A stretch of 47,248 bases of DNA, from contig JAHHHD010000040.1 of assembly GCA_019359505.1 (NCBI GenBank), positions 1-47,248 on the forward strand. Direction: 5' to 3'. Shown one piece after another: positions 1 to 7,766 of the stretch (position 1 is its first letter; every line of letters begins with the position of its first letter). The stretch comes from Drouetiella hepatica Uher 2000/2452 (GTDB lineage Bacteria; Cyanobacteriota; Cyanobacteriia; Elainellales; Elainellaceae). The notes beneath the pieces are model-generated. The model was not told where the DNA came from, made no database searches, and was given only the letters and a program-made list of their open reading frames with translations. The position numbers were made by a program, and so were the translations under genes.

Positions 1-62
1 TCACCGCCTTTAACGGCTTCGATTGCTTTTTGGCGCAGGTCGTAACTGTAAGGAGCAGGCAT
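1..62 (-). CDS. IS630-like transposase, N-terminal end (runs off window)
   Basis: The reverse strand from 62 opens with ATG and reads MPAPYSYDLRQKAIEAVKGG before leaving the window. This is the usual beginning of IS630-type transposases of cyanobacteria, where a helix-turn-helix segment (SYDLRQKAIEAV) binds the element ends and a DDE catalytic domain follows. Only about 20 residues are visible, so the catalytic domain cannot be assessed and the element may be intact or broken beyond the edge. The left-hand neighbourhood of this window is therefore probably a mobile element. Confidence 0.7.
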   Translation of the reverse strand, partial: MPAPYSYDLRQKAIEAVKGG

Positions 63-113
63 AGTCGTATTTGAACGCTTCTCTACCTCTACAATAATGT
101 CCTAACTCGTTCT

Positions 114-125
114 CGTAGCGCTATA
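114..125. repeat. Short repeat CGTAGCGCTATA, copy 1
   Basis: The core CGTAGCGCTATA contains the palindrome AGCGCT and recurs at 177-188, and in the longer form TCTAAGCGCGTAGCGCT at 11771 and 38962. The two left copies also share an upstream TGTCCTAAC. All four copies are intergenic. This looks like a small interspersed genomic repeat; function unknown. Confidence 0.6.
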
Positions 126-176
126 CCTTTCGAGATTGCGTTGATGCTGCCTTTAAAGAGTGTCCTAACGTATGTG

Positions 177-188
177 CGTAGCGCTATA
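177..188. repeat. Short repeat CGTAGCGCTATA, copy 2
   Basis: Second copy of the same 12-mer as at 114-125, again preceded by TGTCCTAAC (161-169). See the two extended copies at 11771 and 38962. Confidence 0.6.
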
Positions 189-508
189 TCCCAAAATCCT
201 GACAAAAATCAGGTTTGAATTGTCAACAAAACCCTCAAAACAAGAGAAGGTAGCGTCAGGAAAATCAGGATTTGTTCCGGCGGTAGCTCGCTGGGTGTAC
301 GCCCTTGGCGGGGCGAAGCCCTATGAACGATCGAATGCTTGGATGGAGCGATGTAAAAGTCTAGTGAAAAACTTTGAGCGAACCCTCTCGCGACGACCAA
401 GATCAATCTCTGCTTTTTCAGGCTAATGCTGAAGCGGCTTGCAGCCCCTTCCTAAGATCTCAAATGGGTTCTATATTTTGGGGCGATCGCCACACCTGCT
501 AGTTTTCA

Positions 509-988
509 TCATGGGTTAGGTGGCAGAGGCGTAATCAGAAGGGCGATCGTAATCACAAACGTAATCAAATAAGGAAGATTTGCCCAGGATCTAAGAGTAT
601 TCAGGAATTGACCTAAAAACTTGGTTGACGGATCAGGTTTGACAAAATTTCCTCTCATTTTCTTCATCCATTCATCGTCACCCTCAGAAATATACCCCCC
701 AAGAATCCGAGCTAATCGATTAAAGTTATCTCGAAATTTTCTTTCTAGATACAAGTAATAGATATCCAGCAGACCAAACAAAGCAAATGAGACAAATGCC
801 AGAATGAACAGAGCAGGGTTTCGATTGGTGAACCCAAAACCAACAATCGCTGACCACACCGTTAATCCAACCTGTTTAATTGTTAACGAATGGGTTGCCA
901 TACGGCTGATCGAATTCTGCAACATCTCAGTTTGCTTAATTAAGTATTCTCTATTCTCTTTAATCCAGTCCAGATTGTTGATTGACAT
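509..988 (-). CDS. Small membrane protein, RipA/SLATT-like
   Basis: 159 residues with three hydrophobic segments at about 36-55, 58-80 and 138-155, and a charged cytoplasmic-type stretch between the second and third. After the second segment it carries DIYYLYLERKFRDNF, which resembles the Asp-x-YYL-x-x-E-R-x-F-R signature I associate with small multi-helix proteins of the RipA/SLATT type. SLATT proteins have been proposed as membrane effectors in nucleotide-linked conflict systems. That role is inference here. The gene lies 38 bp downstream of a NUDIX hydrolase on the same strand and is probably co-transcribed with it. It could equally be an unrelated small membrane protein. Confidence 0.65.
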   Translation of the reverse strand: MSINNLDWIKENREYLIKQTEMLQNSISRMATHSLTIKQVGLTVWSAIVGFGFTNRNPALFILAFVSFALFGLLDIYYLYLERKFRDNFNRLARILGGYISEGDDEWMKKMRGNFVKPDPSTKFLGQFLNTLRSWANLPYLITFVITIALLITPLPPNP

Positions 989-1026
989 AGTTTTGAGATT
1001 AGCTACGAGTATCTAGCTCTAGAGGT

Positions 1027-1560
1027 TCAGCCCTTACTAAGCATTTTTTGAAGTTTCAAATATCCAATTTGACAGGCTGAATAGTCATAGGATTCTAGAT
1101 TCTCAAACGGATGCCATTCATTTCTGGCGATCGACTCCATATAAGTTCCATCCTGTTGAGCCACACCCGGTTCAACTCCGGTGACGTCCGCGTAGTACAG
1201 ATAGCAGATCTCATTTACCTGAGTTCCCACAATATACTGACCCAGCGGTGAAACCTGAACCCGATAGCCCGTTTCCTCATACACCTCTCGTTGAGCAGCC
1301 GCTTCCGGCGATTCCCCTTCCTCCATCGCCCCCGTAACCGGACAGGGAAACAGCTTGAACTTTCCATCCACCTCTCGATTATCAATACAAAGATGCTGCT
1401 GGCGAATTAACACCTCATATGCTTCCGGCTTTTCGCTACTTCTTCTCAAAAGAAACACCGAAACGGAATCTTTACCTTTGCGCTCCAAATACTGAAACCC
1501 TCTTGGCGATTCCTTGACCGCAATCCATTGAGTGCTAAAAATAATCCTATCCTTATCCAT
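1027..1560 (-). CDS. NUDIX hydrolase
   Basis: 177 residues with a perfect NUDIX box at about 77-99: G-x5-E-x7-RE-V-x-EE-x-G-Y, seen as GAMEEGE followed by REVYEETGY. NUDIX enzymes hydrolyse a nucleoside diphosphate linked to another group, using the REUxEE glutamates to hold Mg2+. The overall layout, with beta-strand segments before the box and a YLYYADV strand after it, resembles ADP-sugar/ADP-ribose pyrophosphatases, but substrate cannot be read from the sequence. It sits between a small ribbon-helix-helix gene (54 bp upstream) and a membrane-protein gene (38 bp downstream), all on the minus strand, which suggests a three-gene unit. Confidence 0.9.
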   Translation of the reverse strand: MDKDRIIFSTQWIAVKESPRGFQYLERKGKDSVSVFLLRRSSEKPEAYEVLIRQQHLCIDNREVDGKFKLFPCPVTGAMEEGESPEAAAQREVYEETGYRVQVSPLGQYIVGTQVNEICYLYYADVTGVEPGVAQQDGTYMESIARNEWHPFENLESYDYSACQIGYLKLQKMLSKG

Positions 1561-1614
1561 TTTCCATAACCCTGTCAGTTCTCGATCGCCCCAACTCGTA
1601 CAATAGCGCGATCG

Positions 1615-1788
1615 CTACTCCTTCCCGTTGCTCTCAGTTTCTGAAGCCTCTAAGCCTTTAATCAAAACCTCTTCTACAACAAAGCTAAACGATCGCCGCT
1701 CTCGGTCAGCGATCGCCTTAACTCTGTCTCTAATCTCATCTGACAAATATATAGTCACCTGATTTTTCTTCGTGACCACCGCAAACAC
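1615..1788 (-). CDS. Small ribbon-helix-helix (RHH) protein
   Basis: A 54-57 residue frame opening with GTG at 1788 (FAVVTKK...) or GTG at 1779 (VVTKKNQVTIYLSDEIRDRV). A beta-strand (QVTIYLS), a first helix (DEIRDRVKAIADRE) and a second helix (SFSFVVEEVLIKGLE) match the RHH/CopG-Arc fold, which binds DNA as a dimer through the strand. Such proteins are autoregulating antitoxins or small repressors. AGAGG lies 9 bp before the inner GTG. No toxin gene lies next to it in the classical arrangement. The next gene on the strand is the NUDIX hydrolase, 54 bp on. A perfect inverted repeat upstream at 1839-1858 is a plausible operator. Confidence 0.75.
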   Translation of the reverse strand: MFAVVTKKNQVTIYLSDEIRDRVKAIADRERRSFSFVVEEVLIKGLEASETESNGKE

Positions 1789-1838
1789 CCTCTGGCTTAC
1801 CTCTAGTCAAGGTTATTGCCTTATGATTTAATTAGGGT

Positions 1839-1858
1839 AAGGTACTTATGAGTACCTT
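1839..1858. promoter_or_regulatory. Perfect inverted repeat, candidate RHH operator
   Basis: AAGGTACT-tatg-AGTACCTT, two perfect 8-bp arms with a 4-bp spacer, lies 51-70 bp upstream of the outer GTG of the RHH gene. RHH dimers normally bind inverted or direct repeats in their own promoter, so autoregulation is a reasonable inference. It has no T tract that would make it a typical terminator. Confidence 0.45.
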
Positions 1859-2183
1859 TATTGATTCTTGAAGAGTTTTATTGATGATTACCCTCTCTGA
1901 TGACGTTGATAAAGCCCTGGTCATCCTGGAGAAAGCGGATAGAGGAGCCAAAGCGATCGAGCCTTAAAGGTTTCAGTTCTGCACAATCCCTTAAGGCATG
2001 AGAGGCGATCGCCAAAGATGCTAGGTTTCGGGTTCTTCAAGAATCCCGAAATCTGGGCGCTTGAATCTGGTTTTTCTGAGTGTAAAAAATCAACAGGGCA
2101 CATATTTTAGTGGATCGAAAGAGTTTCTTGAGCGATCGCCCAGTAGTATAGTGGGCAATGGCGCGAACAAGGAAGCAGTGCCC
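1859..2183. other. Intergenic region with a 27-codon frame
   Basis: No family recognised. An ATG frame at 1884-1967 encodes 27 residues (MITLSDDVDKALVILEKADR and seven more) with helical character. It might be a gene remnant or chance. The reading frame of the following glycosyltransferase extends open back to 2061, but its real start is assigned at 2184 from the ribosome site. Confidence 0.35.
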
Positions 2184-2924
2184 ATGAAAAACTCAATGCA
2201 GGAATTGCCCCAGGCTAGCGTACTTGGCTTACCTGTTCACATCACCCACTATTTAAGCTGGCTAACGCTGAGGCTAATGCGCCAGCAAAGCGTTCACGTC
2301 GTGACGCTAAATGCCGAAATGGCGATGGCAGCCGAAAAAGACGAGGCGCTAGCCAAGATTATTCATCGAGCCGAGCTTGTCATTCCCGATGGGGCAGGAG
2401 TTGTGCTGTACCTAAAGTTGCGCGGGCACAAAATCAAGCGATGTCCAGGAATTGAGCTATCTGATCTTCTGCTACAGGAGGCTGCCCGCCAAGATCAGCC
2501 TTGTCCTGTATTCTTCTATGGCGGCAAGCCGGGAGTCAGCCAAACGGCAGCTGGAATCTTGCAGCACCGAATGCCGGGATTGACGATCGCTGCTACCCAT
2601 CACGGCTATGGCACTGATGCAGAACAGCAGCAGATTTTGCAGGCTCTCCAAGACTTACAGCCTGCGATCGTTCTAGTGGGGCTGGGCGTGCCGCGTCAAG
2701 AATTCTGGATCGCTGAACATCGCCACCTCTGCCCTCGTGCTATCTGGATTGGCGTGGGCGGCAGCTTTGATATTTGGGCGGGAGTCAAGACTCGCGCTCC
2801 AGGCTGGCTGCGAAATAACCACCTAGAGTGGGTGTATCGGCTCTATCAGGAACCCTGGCGCTGGAAGCGGATGCTGGCGCTGCCGAAGTTTGCCTGGAAG
2901 GCGATCGTCTATCGAGGGGTGTAA
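2184..2924 (+). CDS. WecG/TagA/CpsF-family glycosyltransferase
   Basis: 246 residues from the ATG at 2184, preceded by AAGGAAG 8 bp upstream; this length is normal for the family. Members transfer an N-acetyl-hexosaminuronic or N-acetylmannosamine unit to a lipid-linked sugar in cell-surface polysaccharide synthesis. Family signatures are visible in order: TLNAEM, AELVIPDGAGVV, FFYGGKPGV, HHGYG, VLVGLGVPRQEFWI, GVGGSFDIWAG, RAPGWLRNNHLEWVYRL and the closing EPWRWKR. The gene is directly followed by a BenE transporter 5 bp later. Donor and acceptor are unknown. Confidence 0.9.
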   Translation: MKNSMQELPQASVLGLPVHITHYLSWLTLRLMRQQSVHVVTLNAEMAMAAEKDEALAKIIHRAELVIPDGAGVVLYLKLRGHKIKRCPGIELSDLLLQEAARQDQPCPVFFYGGKPGVSQTAAGILQHRMPGLTIAATHHGYGTDAEQQQILQALQDLQPAIVLVGLGVPRQEFWIAEHRHLCPRAIWIGVGGSFDIWAGVKTRAPGWLRNNHLEWVYRLYQEPWRWKRMLALPKFAWKAIVYRGV

Positions 2925-2929
2925 TTTAG

Positions 2930-4117
2930 GTGGGAAGCGTGACGGGTTTAGCTCAGTTAGTGCGGGATTTTTCTCTCTCTGCGGTGATTGCTGGGTTTGT
3001 CACAGTGCTGGTTGGGTTTACTAGCTCGGCTGTGATCGTGTTTCAGGCGGCTCAGGCTCTGGGTGCCTCGCCGATCGAGATTGGCTCCTGGATGTTTGCT
3101 CTAGGGCTGGGCATGGGCATCACCAGCATTCTGCTGTCTCTGCGCTATCGGGTTCCGGTCGTCACCGCCTGGTCTACGCCCGGTGCCGCCCTGCTGATTA
3201 CTAGCGCGGCGGGGGTATCAATGCCAGAGGCGATCGGTGCTTTTCTAATCTCAGGCGGGCTGATTACGCTTTGCGGCTTTAGCGGCTGGTTCGAGCGGGT
3301 GATTAATCGCATTCCGATCTCGATTGCTTCTGGAATGCTGGCGGGGGTGCTGCTGAGGTTTGGGCTGGATGTGTTTGTTGCCATGAAGACCCAGTTTGTC
3401 ATGACTTTTGCCATGTTTTGTCTGTACCTGCTGATGCGTTCCATCTTGCCGCGCTATGCGGTGGTGTCAGCACTGGCGCTGGGGATTCTGATTGCCGGAG
3501 TTCAGGGTTTACTGCGTGTGGATATGATCCAGCTTCAGTTGGCTCAGCCTGTGCTGACCCTGCCGCAGTTTTCACTAGGGGCGCTAGTAGGGGTTGCCCT
3601 GCCGCTATTTGCAGTGACGATGGCTTCCCAAAATGTGCCTGGAGTTGCCGTGATTCGGGCTTCAGGTTACACAGTGCCCATTTCTCCGGTGATTGGCTGG
3701 ACGGGAGTAGCGACGCTGATTTTGGCTCCCTTTGGTGGCTTTGCCCTCAATCTTGCTGCCATTACTGCCGCCATTTGCATGGGTGAGGAAGCCCACGAAA
3801 ACCCGGCAAAGCGCTATGTGGCTGCTGTAGCGGCTGGCGGATTTTACCTTCTGGTGGGGCTATTTGGCGGCACGGTCGGGGCGGTATTCGCGGCATTTCC
3901 CAAAGAACTGGTGCTGGCGATCGCCGGACTCGCGCTTCTAGGAACGATCGGCAATGGGCTAGCGGCTGCCCTAGCTTCTGAGAAAGAGCGAGAACCTGCT
4001 CTGATCACGTTTTTGGTGACGGCATCGGGCGTGACGCTGGTAGGAATTGGGTCGGCGTTTTGGGGGCTGGTTGCCGGGGCGCTGTCGCTGGCAGTGCTGC
4101 GTTTCAAGCGTACTTAA
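2930..4117 (+). CDS. benE: BenE-family transporter (benzoate/H+ symporter family)
   Basis: Up to 395 residues, with about a dozen hydrophobic segments. Recognisable BenE features include VGFTSSAVIVFQAAQALGAS near the N-terminus, the TAWSTPGAALLITSA segment, and PLFAVTMASQNVPGVAV in the middle. BenE proteins are described as benzoate-proton symporters of the inner membrane; in cyanobacteria the substrate is not established. Start is GTG 2930, or more likely GTG 2939 because AGGTGG ends 5 bp before it. It follows the glycosyltransferase closely and may share its transcript. Its stop codon overlaps that of the opposing gene within a TTAA. Confidence 0.88.
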   Translation: MGSVTGLAQLVRDFSLSAVIAGFVTVLVGFTSSAVIVFQAAQALGASPIEIGSWMFALGLGMGITSILLSLRYRVPVVTAWSTPGAALLITSAAGVSMPEAIGAFLISGGLITLCGFSGWFERVINRIPISIASGMLAGVLLRFGLDVFVAMKTQFVMTFAMFCLYLLMRSILPRYAVVSALALGILIAGVQGLLRVDMIQLQLAQPVLTLPQFSLGALVGVALPLFAVTMASQNVPGVAVIRASGYTVPISPVIGWTGVATLILAPFGGFALNLAAITAAICMGEEAHENPAKRYVAAVAAGGFYLLVGLFGGTVGAVFAAFPKELVLAIAGLALLGTIGNGLAAALASEKEREPALITFLVTASGVTLVGIGSAFWGLVAGALSLAVLRFKRT

Positions 4118-5709
4118 ATTCTTGAACTAATTTGATAAAGAGAAAATTGATTCGTTGTTGCCGGATCTTGAAAAGAATAAACTAGCTGCGGCTCAATGTT
4201 CTGCTGCTTAGCTAGAGACAATAAATGTTCGCTGGGATTGTAGAGAAAAATGTGGCTGAATCCATCTGGCAAATCTAAACGATCAGGTGCAACGTGACTA
4301 AGGAGCTGCATATTAATCTGCGGCTGTAGTTCTTTAGCAAATGGCAGAATAGCGGCTAAAGATTTATCGGAAATTATGAGTGGATGAGGAGCTTTATAAA
4401 TAATTGAGGGAATTTCTACGTCAAATTCTGACCAGCCCCACCAAGTTCGACCCAATGAGCCAATGCTACAGGATAAGAGACTACCTGAAAGCAGAAGAAT
4501 AGTAATCCATTGCCAGAGATGAGGTCTAGAAGCAGGTAATTGGTGGGCCAGTTTTGATGTTAACAAGTAGGCAACTGCAAGGAAGATCATTGTATGACAA
4601 ACTAGAAAATATCTTTCGTTTAAGCTACGCCTACCTCCTAGAGTTAAATCTGCAAATAAAAAAGGCAATGTGGTCAACCCGACTGTTAGGAGAATAAGCA
4701 ACCAGACTCTAACGGGAGCTTTGGAATATAAATAATAAAGTGCGTACAGGATAAAGATCAGAGTTGGAGCTGCCAAGTAAATAAAGGAATAGTGATATTT
4801 CAGATGCCACGCAAAAAAGATATGAGAGATAGCTGTTCCTGCACCTTGCATTAAGTTGATGGGCAGCATGGGCAACCTTGTCCATGCCAGCGTTTGCGCA
4901 GCTATATCTCCATTCAGCCATACGATCGACAGCCAGGGCAGAAGACAGACAATAGTGATTCCTAATGCAGCACCATAAGCCATGACTGTCTTAGTCAACC
5001 GGAAGCGTTCCATACACAAAACATAAAGTCCTTGTGTAATCATCACTAAACCTGTAAGTAAATGGCAGTAAAATGCCATGATTATAGAAAGTGTATAGAG
5101 TCCCCATTTCAGCTTTGCGGGTTGCCGTATAGCTTGAAGCAATAACACAAAAGAGATGAGGCTAAGGGTGAGCCAAAAACTATAGGGGCGAATCTCTTGA
5201 GCATAGCGAAGGTTAATCGGAGATACGGCAAAGAGTGCCATTGCCATCCAGCCTATCGTTGAGGATGCAAAGAGTTCTAAACAAAGCAAATAAATGACCG
5301 GAAAAGATAGCAAACTACCTATCACAGATAGGCTGCGCATTGCAAATTTAGAGCTACCAAAGCACTGCGCCCAGACTCTTGCCACCAGAAAATAGAGCGG
5401 CGGTAACTGAGGCTCTTCTTTGGCTAATCCTGCAATGGTTCCAATTGCCCCTTTCTCTAAAGAGGGAGTCTGATATTTTAGAAAATCGCCAGCCTTGATA
5501 ATCTGTCCATTCAAAAGATCTTTTTCTACATCCTGTGCCGAATAGCCAGATACTCGCAGTAGGGTATAGCTCTCATCAAGCCAGTATGGCTTTTGATCAA
5601 GGTTAATGCATCTCAGAAATACGCCGATCGCCACTACACAAATAAGAAAATAGAGTAATCCTCGTTCTCGTAGCTTAGTTAAGTCTAAAAGCATTGAGCG
5701 CATCTTCAT
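4114..5709 (-). CDS. Membrane glycosyltransferase, ArnT/PMT-like (GT39/GT83 type)
   Basis: 531 residues, strongly hydrophobic with roughly 10-12 membrane segments. The first extracytoplasmic loop carries YWLDESYTL, the acidic DE pair typical of GT-C enzymes that use polyprenyl-phosphate sugars, followed by QLPPLYFLVARVW and LRYAQEIRPYS, which are standard in this cyanobacterial family. It probably glycosylates a lipid or protein outside the inner membrane. The hydrophilic C-terminal tail (about 430-531) would be periplasmic. Start could be ATG 5709, 5703 or 5694. A related but divergent gene lies at 39158-40843. Convergent with benE, overlapping by 4 bp. Confidence 0.85.
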   Translation of the reverse strand: MKMRSMLLDLTKLRERGLLYFLICVVAIGVFLRCINLDQKPYWLDESYTLLRVSGYSAQDVEKDLLNGQIIKAGDFLKYQTPSLEKGAIGTIAGLAKEEPQLPPLYFLVARVWAQCFGSSKFAMRSLSVIGSLLSFPVIYLLCLELFASSTIGWMAMALFAVSPINLRYAQEIRPYSFWLTLSLISFVLLLQAIRQPAKLKWGLYTLSIIMAFYCHLLTGLVMITQGLYVLCMERFRLTKTVMAYGAALGITIVCLLPWLSIVWLNGDIAAQTLAWTRLPMLPINLMQGAGTAISHIFFAWHLKYHYSFIYLAAPTLIFILYALYYLYSKAPVRVWLLILLTVGLTTLPFLFADLTLGGRRSLNERYFLVCHTMIFLAVAYLLTSKLAHQLPASRPHLWQWITILLLSGSLLSCSIGSLGRTWWGWSEFDVEIPSIIYKAPHPLIISDKSLAAILPFAKELQPQINMQLLSHVAPDRLDLPDGFSHIFLYNPSEHLLSLAKQQNIEPQLVYSFQDPATTNQFSLYQISSRI

Positions 5710-5874
5710 CTCTAAAATCTATGAGGAATCCCAGTTAGTAGCTATAAGCCTTTAGCAGTCGTCATATCTAGCTAAAATTGGGGAAAGGGCAATCTGATAA
5801 TACGTGAAATATTGGCTGATACGCGATCGCATTCTCTACGAAGAAACGTGAGCCAGATTCAAGGCAATGTGAAA

Positions 5875-5901
5875 CGATCGCTAGAAATGCTCTAGCGATC
5901 G
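5875..5901. repeat. Inverted repeat containing GATCGC
   Basis: Two perfect 11-bp arms (CGATCGCTAGA and its complement) around AATGC. It lies between the membrane glycosyltransferase and hemA, 73-99 bp beyond the hemA stop. It may form a hairpin in the hemA 3' transcript; it also contains two HIP1-like cores. Confidence 0.5.
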
Positions 5902-5922
5902 CAACGAATGCTTAAACGGGAA

Positions 5923-5946
5923 TAATGACCGTTGCAACGGTCATTA
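5923..5946 (-). terminator. Perfect 24-bp palindrome downstream of hemA
   Basis: The half-site TAATGACCGTTG is followed immediately by its exact complement, 29 bp beyond the hemA stop codon. On the hemA transcript it could fold into a hairpin, but it lacks a loop and a U tract, so a protein-binding site is also possible. Called as a terminator only because of position. Confidence 0.4.
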
Positions 5947-5974
5947 CGAGCCAAGATTATTCAAAACGTAGACT

Positions 5975-7261
5975 TTAAGGGATATTAGAGGCGGTTTCTA
6001 GGTTAAACAGCGTTTGCAAAGTTTGCATGGCGTGGCGACGGGCTTCGATGTCCTGTTGAGCGCGCAGCTGCACCATGGGATCATGCAGAATCTTGTTGAC
6101 AATGCCGCGCGTCAGAGCCTCAATGATTTCTTGATGCTTTTCGCCAAACTCTGAGCCGAGCCGAGACAGCGCTTTCTCTAGCTCCTGAGTGCGGATGGTT
6201 TCAATCTTGTTGCGGAGGCTGCTGATCGTGGAAACGGTTTCGAGCGATCGCCACCAGACATCAAATGCCTCAACTTCTTCATCCAAGATGCCTTCGGCTT
6301 CCATTGCCATCTGGCGGCGGCTTTCCTGATTTTGGGCAACGACGGCTTTCAGGTCATCCACATTAAAGGCGTAGACGTTGTGCAGATCGTTGACATCGGC
6401 ATGGACATTACGCGGCACGGCAATATCAAACAGCATCAGAGAGCAGTGGGCTTCGATCGTTCCTTCAAGCTTGGCGCGATCGAGTAAAGGCTCTGTTGCT
6501 GCTGTGGCGGTAAACACCATATCTGAGGCGGCGATCACCTGCATCATGTCAGACAGGGTATGCAGCTTCAATTCCACGTCTTTGAACTGTCGGGCGAGTT
6601 CCTGTGCTCCTTCAAGCGATCGGTTAACCACGCAAATCTGCGTAGCTCCTTTAGACAGCAAATGCTGCACCACAAGACGCGACATTTTGCCTGCACCCAG
6701 CACGGCAACCCGACAGGCGGAGAGGTTTTGGACTTTAAGTGCAGCAAGCTCAACGGCAGCTGAGCTAATGGAAACAGCTCCGGTGCCAATACTGGTTTCA
6801 GTCCGAACCCGCTTTCCGGCGGTTAGAGCCTGCTTAAACAACTGGTTGAGGATGCGTCCTACGCCGTTGTATTGCTGCCCTACCTTATGGGTGTGTTTGA
6901 CCTGCGCCAAGATTTGCCCTTCGCCCAACACCAAGCTATCTAGCCCTGCCGCTACCCGCATCATGTGCATGACGGCATCCTGGTGCAGCAGCGTAAACAG
7001 GTAGGGGCGAAGCTGATGGACGGGCAACTTGCCATATTCCGCCAAAAACTGCGTTACTTCTCGCACTCCTGGCTCCGTTTCACTCGTGACCACATACACC
7101 TCCAAACGGTTGCAGGTGCTGAGAATGGCGGCTTCTTCAACATGGGGATAGCTGCAAAGATGGGCGATCGCTGCCTCCATTTGCGGGGTGGGAATGCTAA
7201 GTTTTTCGCGCACATCCACCGGGGCTGTTTTGTGACTCAGACCCACAACAACTATATTCAT
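5975..7261 (-). CDS. hemA: Glutamyl-tRNA reductase
   Basis: 428 residues from ATG 7261. GGGAGG sits 4 bp before this ATG; the longer frame from 7273 begins with TTG inside that ribosome site and is rejected. The enzyme reduces Glu-tRNA(Glu) to glutamate-1-semialdehyde with NADPH, the first committed step of the C5 route to haem, chlorophyll and bilins. Visible: [17 protein letters not shown] at the start, STCNRLEVY with the catalytic Cys, the [17 protein letters not shown] signature, the NADPH-binding [10 protein letters not shown], and a long helical dimerisation tail. Full length for the family. Palindromes lie just downstream. Confidence 0.97.
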   Translation of the reverse strand: MNIVVVGLSHKTAPVDVREKLSIPTPQMEAAIAHLCSYPHVEEAAILSTCNRLEVYVVTSETEPGVREVTQFLAEYGKLPVHQLRPYLFTLLHQDAVMHMMRVAAGLDSLVLGEGQILAQVKHTHKVGQQYNGVGRILNQLFKQALTAGKRVRTETSIGTGAVSISSAAVELAALKVQNLSACRVAVLGAGKMSRLVVQHLLSKGATQICVVNRSLEGAQELARQFKDVELKLHTLSDMMQVIAASDMVFTATAATEPLLDRAKLEGTIEAHCSLMLFDIAVPRNVHADVNDLHNVYAFNVDDLKAVVAQNQESRRQMAMEAEGILDEEVEAFDVWWRSLETVSTISSLRNKIETIRTQELEKALSRLGSEFGEKHQEIIEALTRGIVNKILHDPMVQLRAQQDIEARRHAMQTLQTLFNLETASNIP

Positions 7262-7560
7262 TCGTCCTCCCAAACGATTTTCTCTTTGTGCATGACTGCT
7301 TTAGAGGGTTCCCCTCACGGCAGCCTCAATCAGTCTTTATGGAATGATTTGCACAATTTGCGTTAATAAACTCGACATTAATAAACCTGGCATTAATAGA
7401 CCGAACCTTACTCCTCGGCATAGAGTCTGCGTAGAATCGGTATAGAGAAAGTCTACCAATTCAAGGCAGTTTGTAGAGGAATGGCTTAAGGCTGGAGTAG
7501 GGGCGATCGCGTAAATTTTTATGAATCCGGCGCTTTGACACACAAAACTTGACACACAAA

Positions 7561-7594
7561 AACTGAGAGGAATTGCACACAAAACCTCTCAGTT
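7561..7594. repeat. Inverted repeat with 10-bp perfect arms
   Basis: AACTGAGAGG and CCTCTCAGTT are separated by 14 bp that include ACACACAAAA. The same ACACAAAA motif occurs just outside at about 7539 and 7552. It lies about 300 bp upstream of hemA. It could be a regulatory hairpin or protein site. Confidence 0.45.
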
Positions 7595-7651
7595 ACTTAT
7601 TGAGCCTCAGTAAATCGCAAACCAATGCTCACGCTAGGAATACTTGTGTCT

Positions 7652-7723
7652 GATCCCCCAAAGTCCCTTTTTAAGGGGGACTTTGAGTTCCGAAGCCCCC
7701 TTTTTAAGGGGGTTGGGGGGATC
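7652..7723. repeat. Composite hairpin repeat (CCCCC/GGGGG) after glpX
   Basis: Outer arms GATCCCCC and GGGGGATC enclose two inner hairpins, AAGTCCC...GGGGACTT (7661-7683) and CCCCCTT...AAGGGGG (7696-7712). This is a type of G/C-run interspersed repeat common in cyanobacterial genomes. It lies 44 bp past the glpX stop and may end transcription. Confidence 0.6.
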
Positions 7724-7766
7724 GAGTGTAAGGAACCTAATTAAACTTGATCAAGCCTGTGGATGT

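Larger units (their letters stand above)
63..508. other. Non-coding stretch with short repeats
   Basis: I see no convincing gene here. An 84-codon plus-strand frame (172-426) has no recognisable family, no clear ribosome site and low-complexity composition. The stretch holds two related short blocks: TGTCCTAAC followed by CGTAGCGCTATA at about 99-125 and again at 161-188. Two small hairpins with TCCTGA/TCAGGA arms lie near 195-272. It probably contains the flank of the IS630-like element plus interspersed repeats. Confidence 0.5.
7262..7766. other. Intergenic region with hairpins, no gene
   Basis: Between hemA and glpX, both on the minus strand, so it holds the hemA promoter and the glpX 3' region. 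It contains the short direct repeat CATTAATA (about 7375-7400), an inverted repeat at 7561-7594, and a large double hairpin at 7652-7723. I see no coding sequence. Confidence 0.6.

Noticed and set aside
172-426. 84-codon plus-strand frame near the left edge
   Set aside because: Begins in a repeat, low-complexity, no family; treated as non-coding.
6378-7004. 208-codon plus-strand frame inside hemA
   Set aside because: Complete antisense overlap with glutamyl-tRNA reductase; Ser/Thr/Pro/Arg-rich composition typical of a shadow.
7262-7273. Longer hemA start at 7273
   Set aside because: This TTG lies in the GGGAGG ribosome site of the ATG at 7261; family N-termini begin at [14 protein letters not shown].
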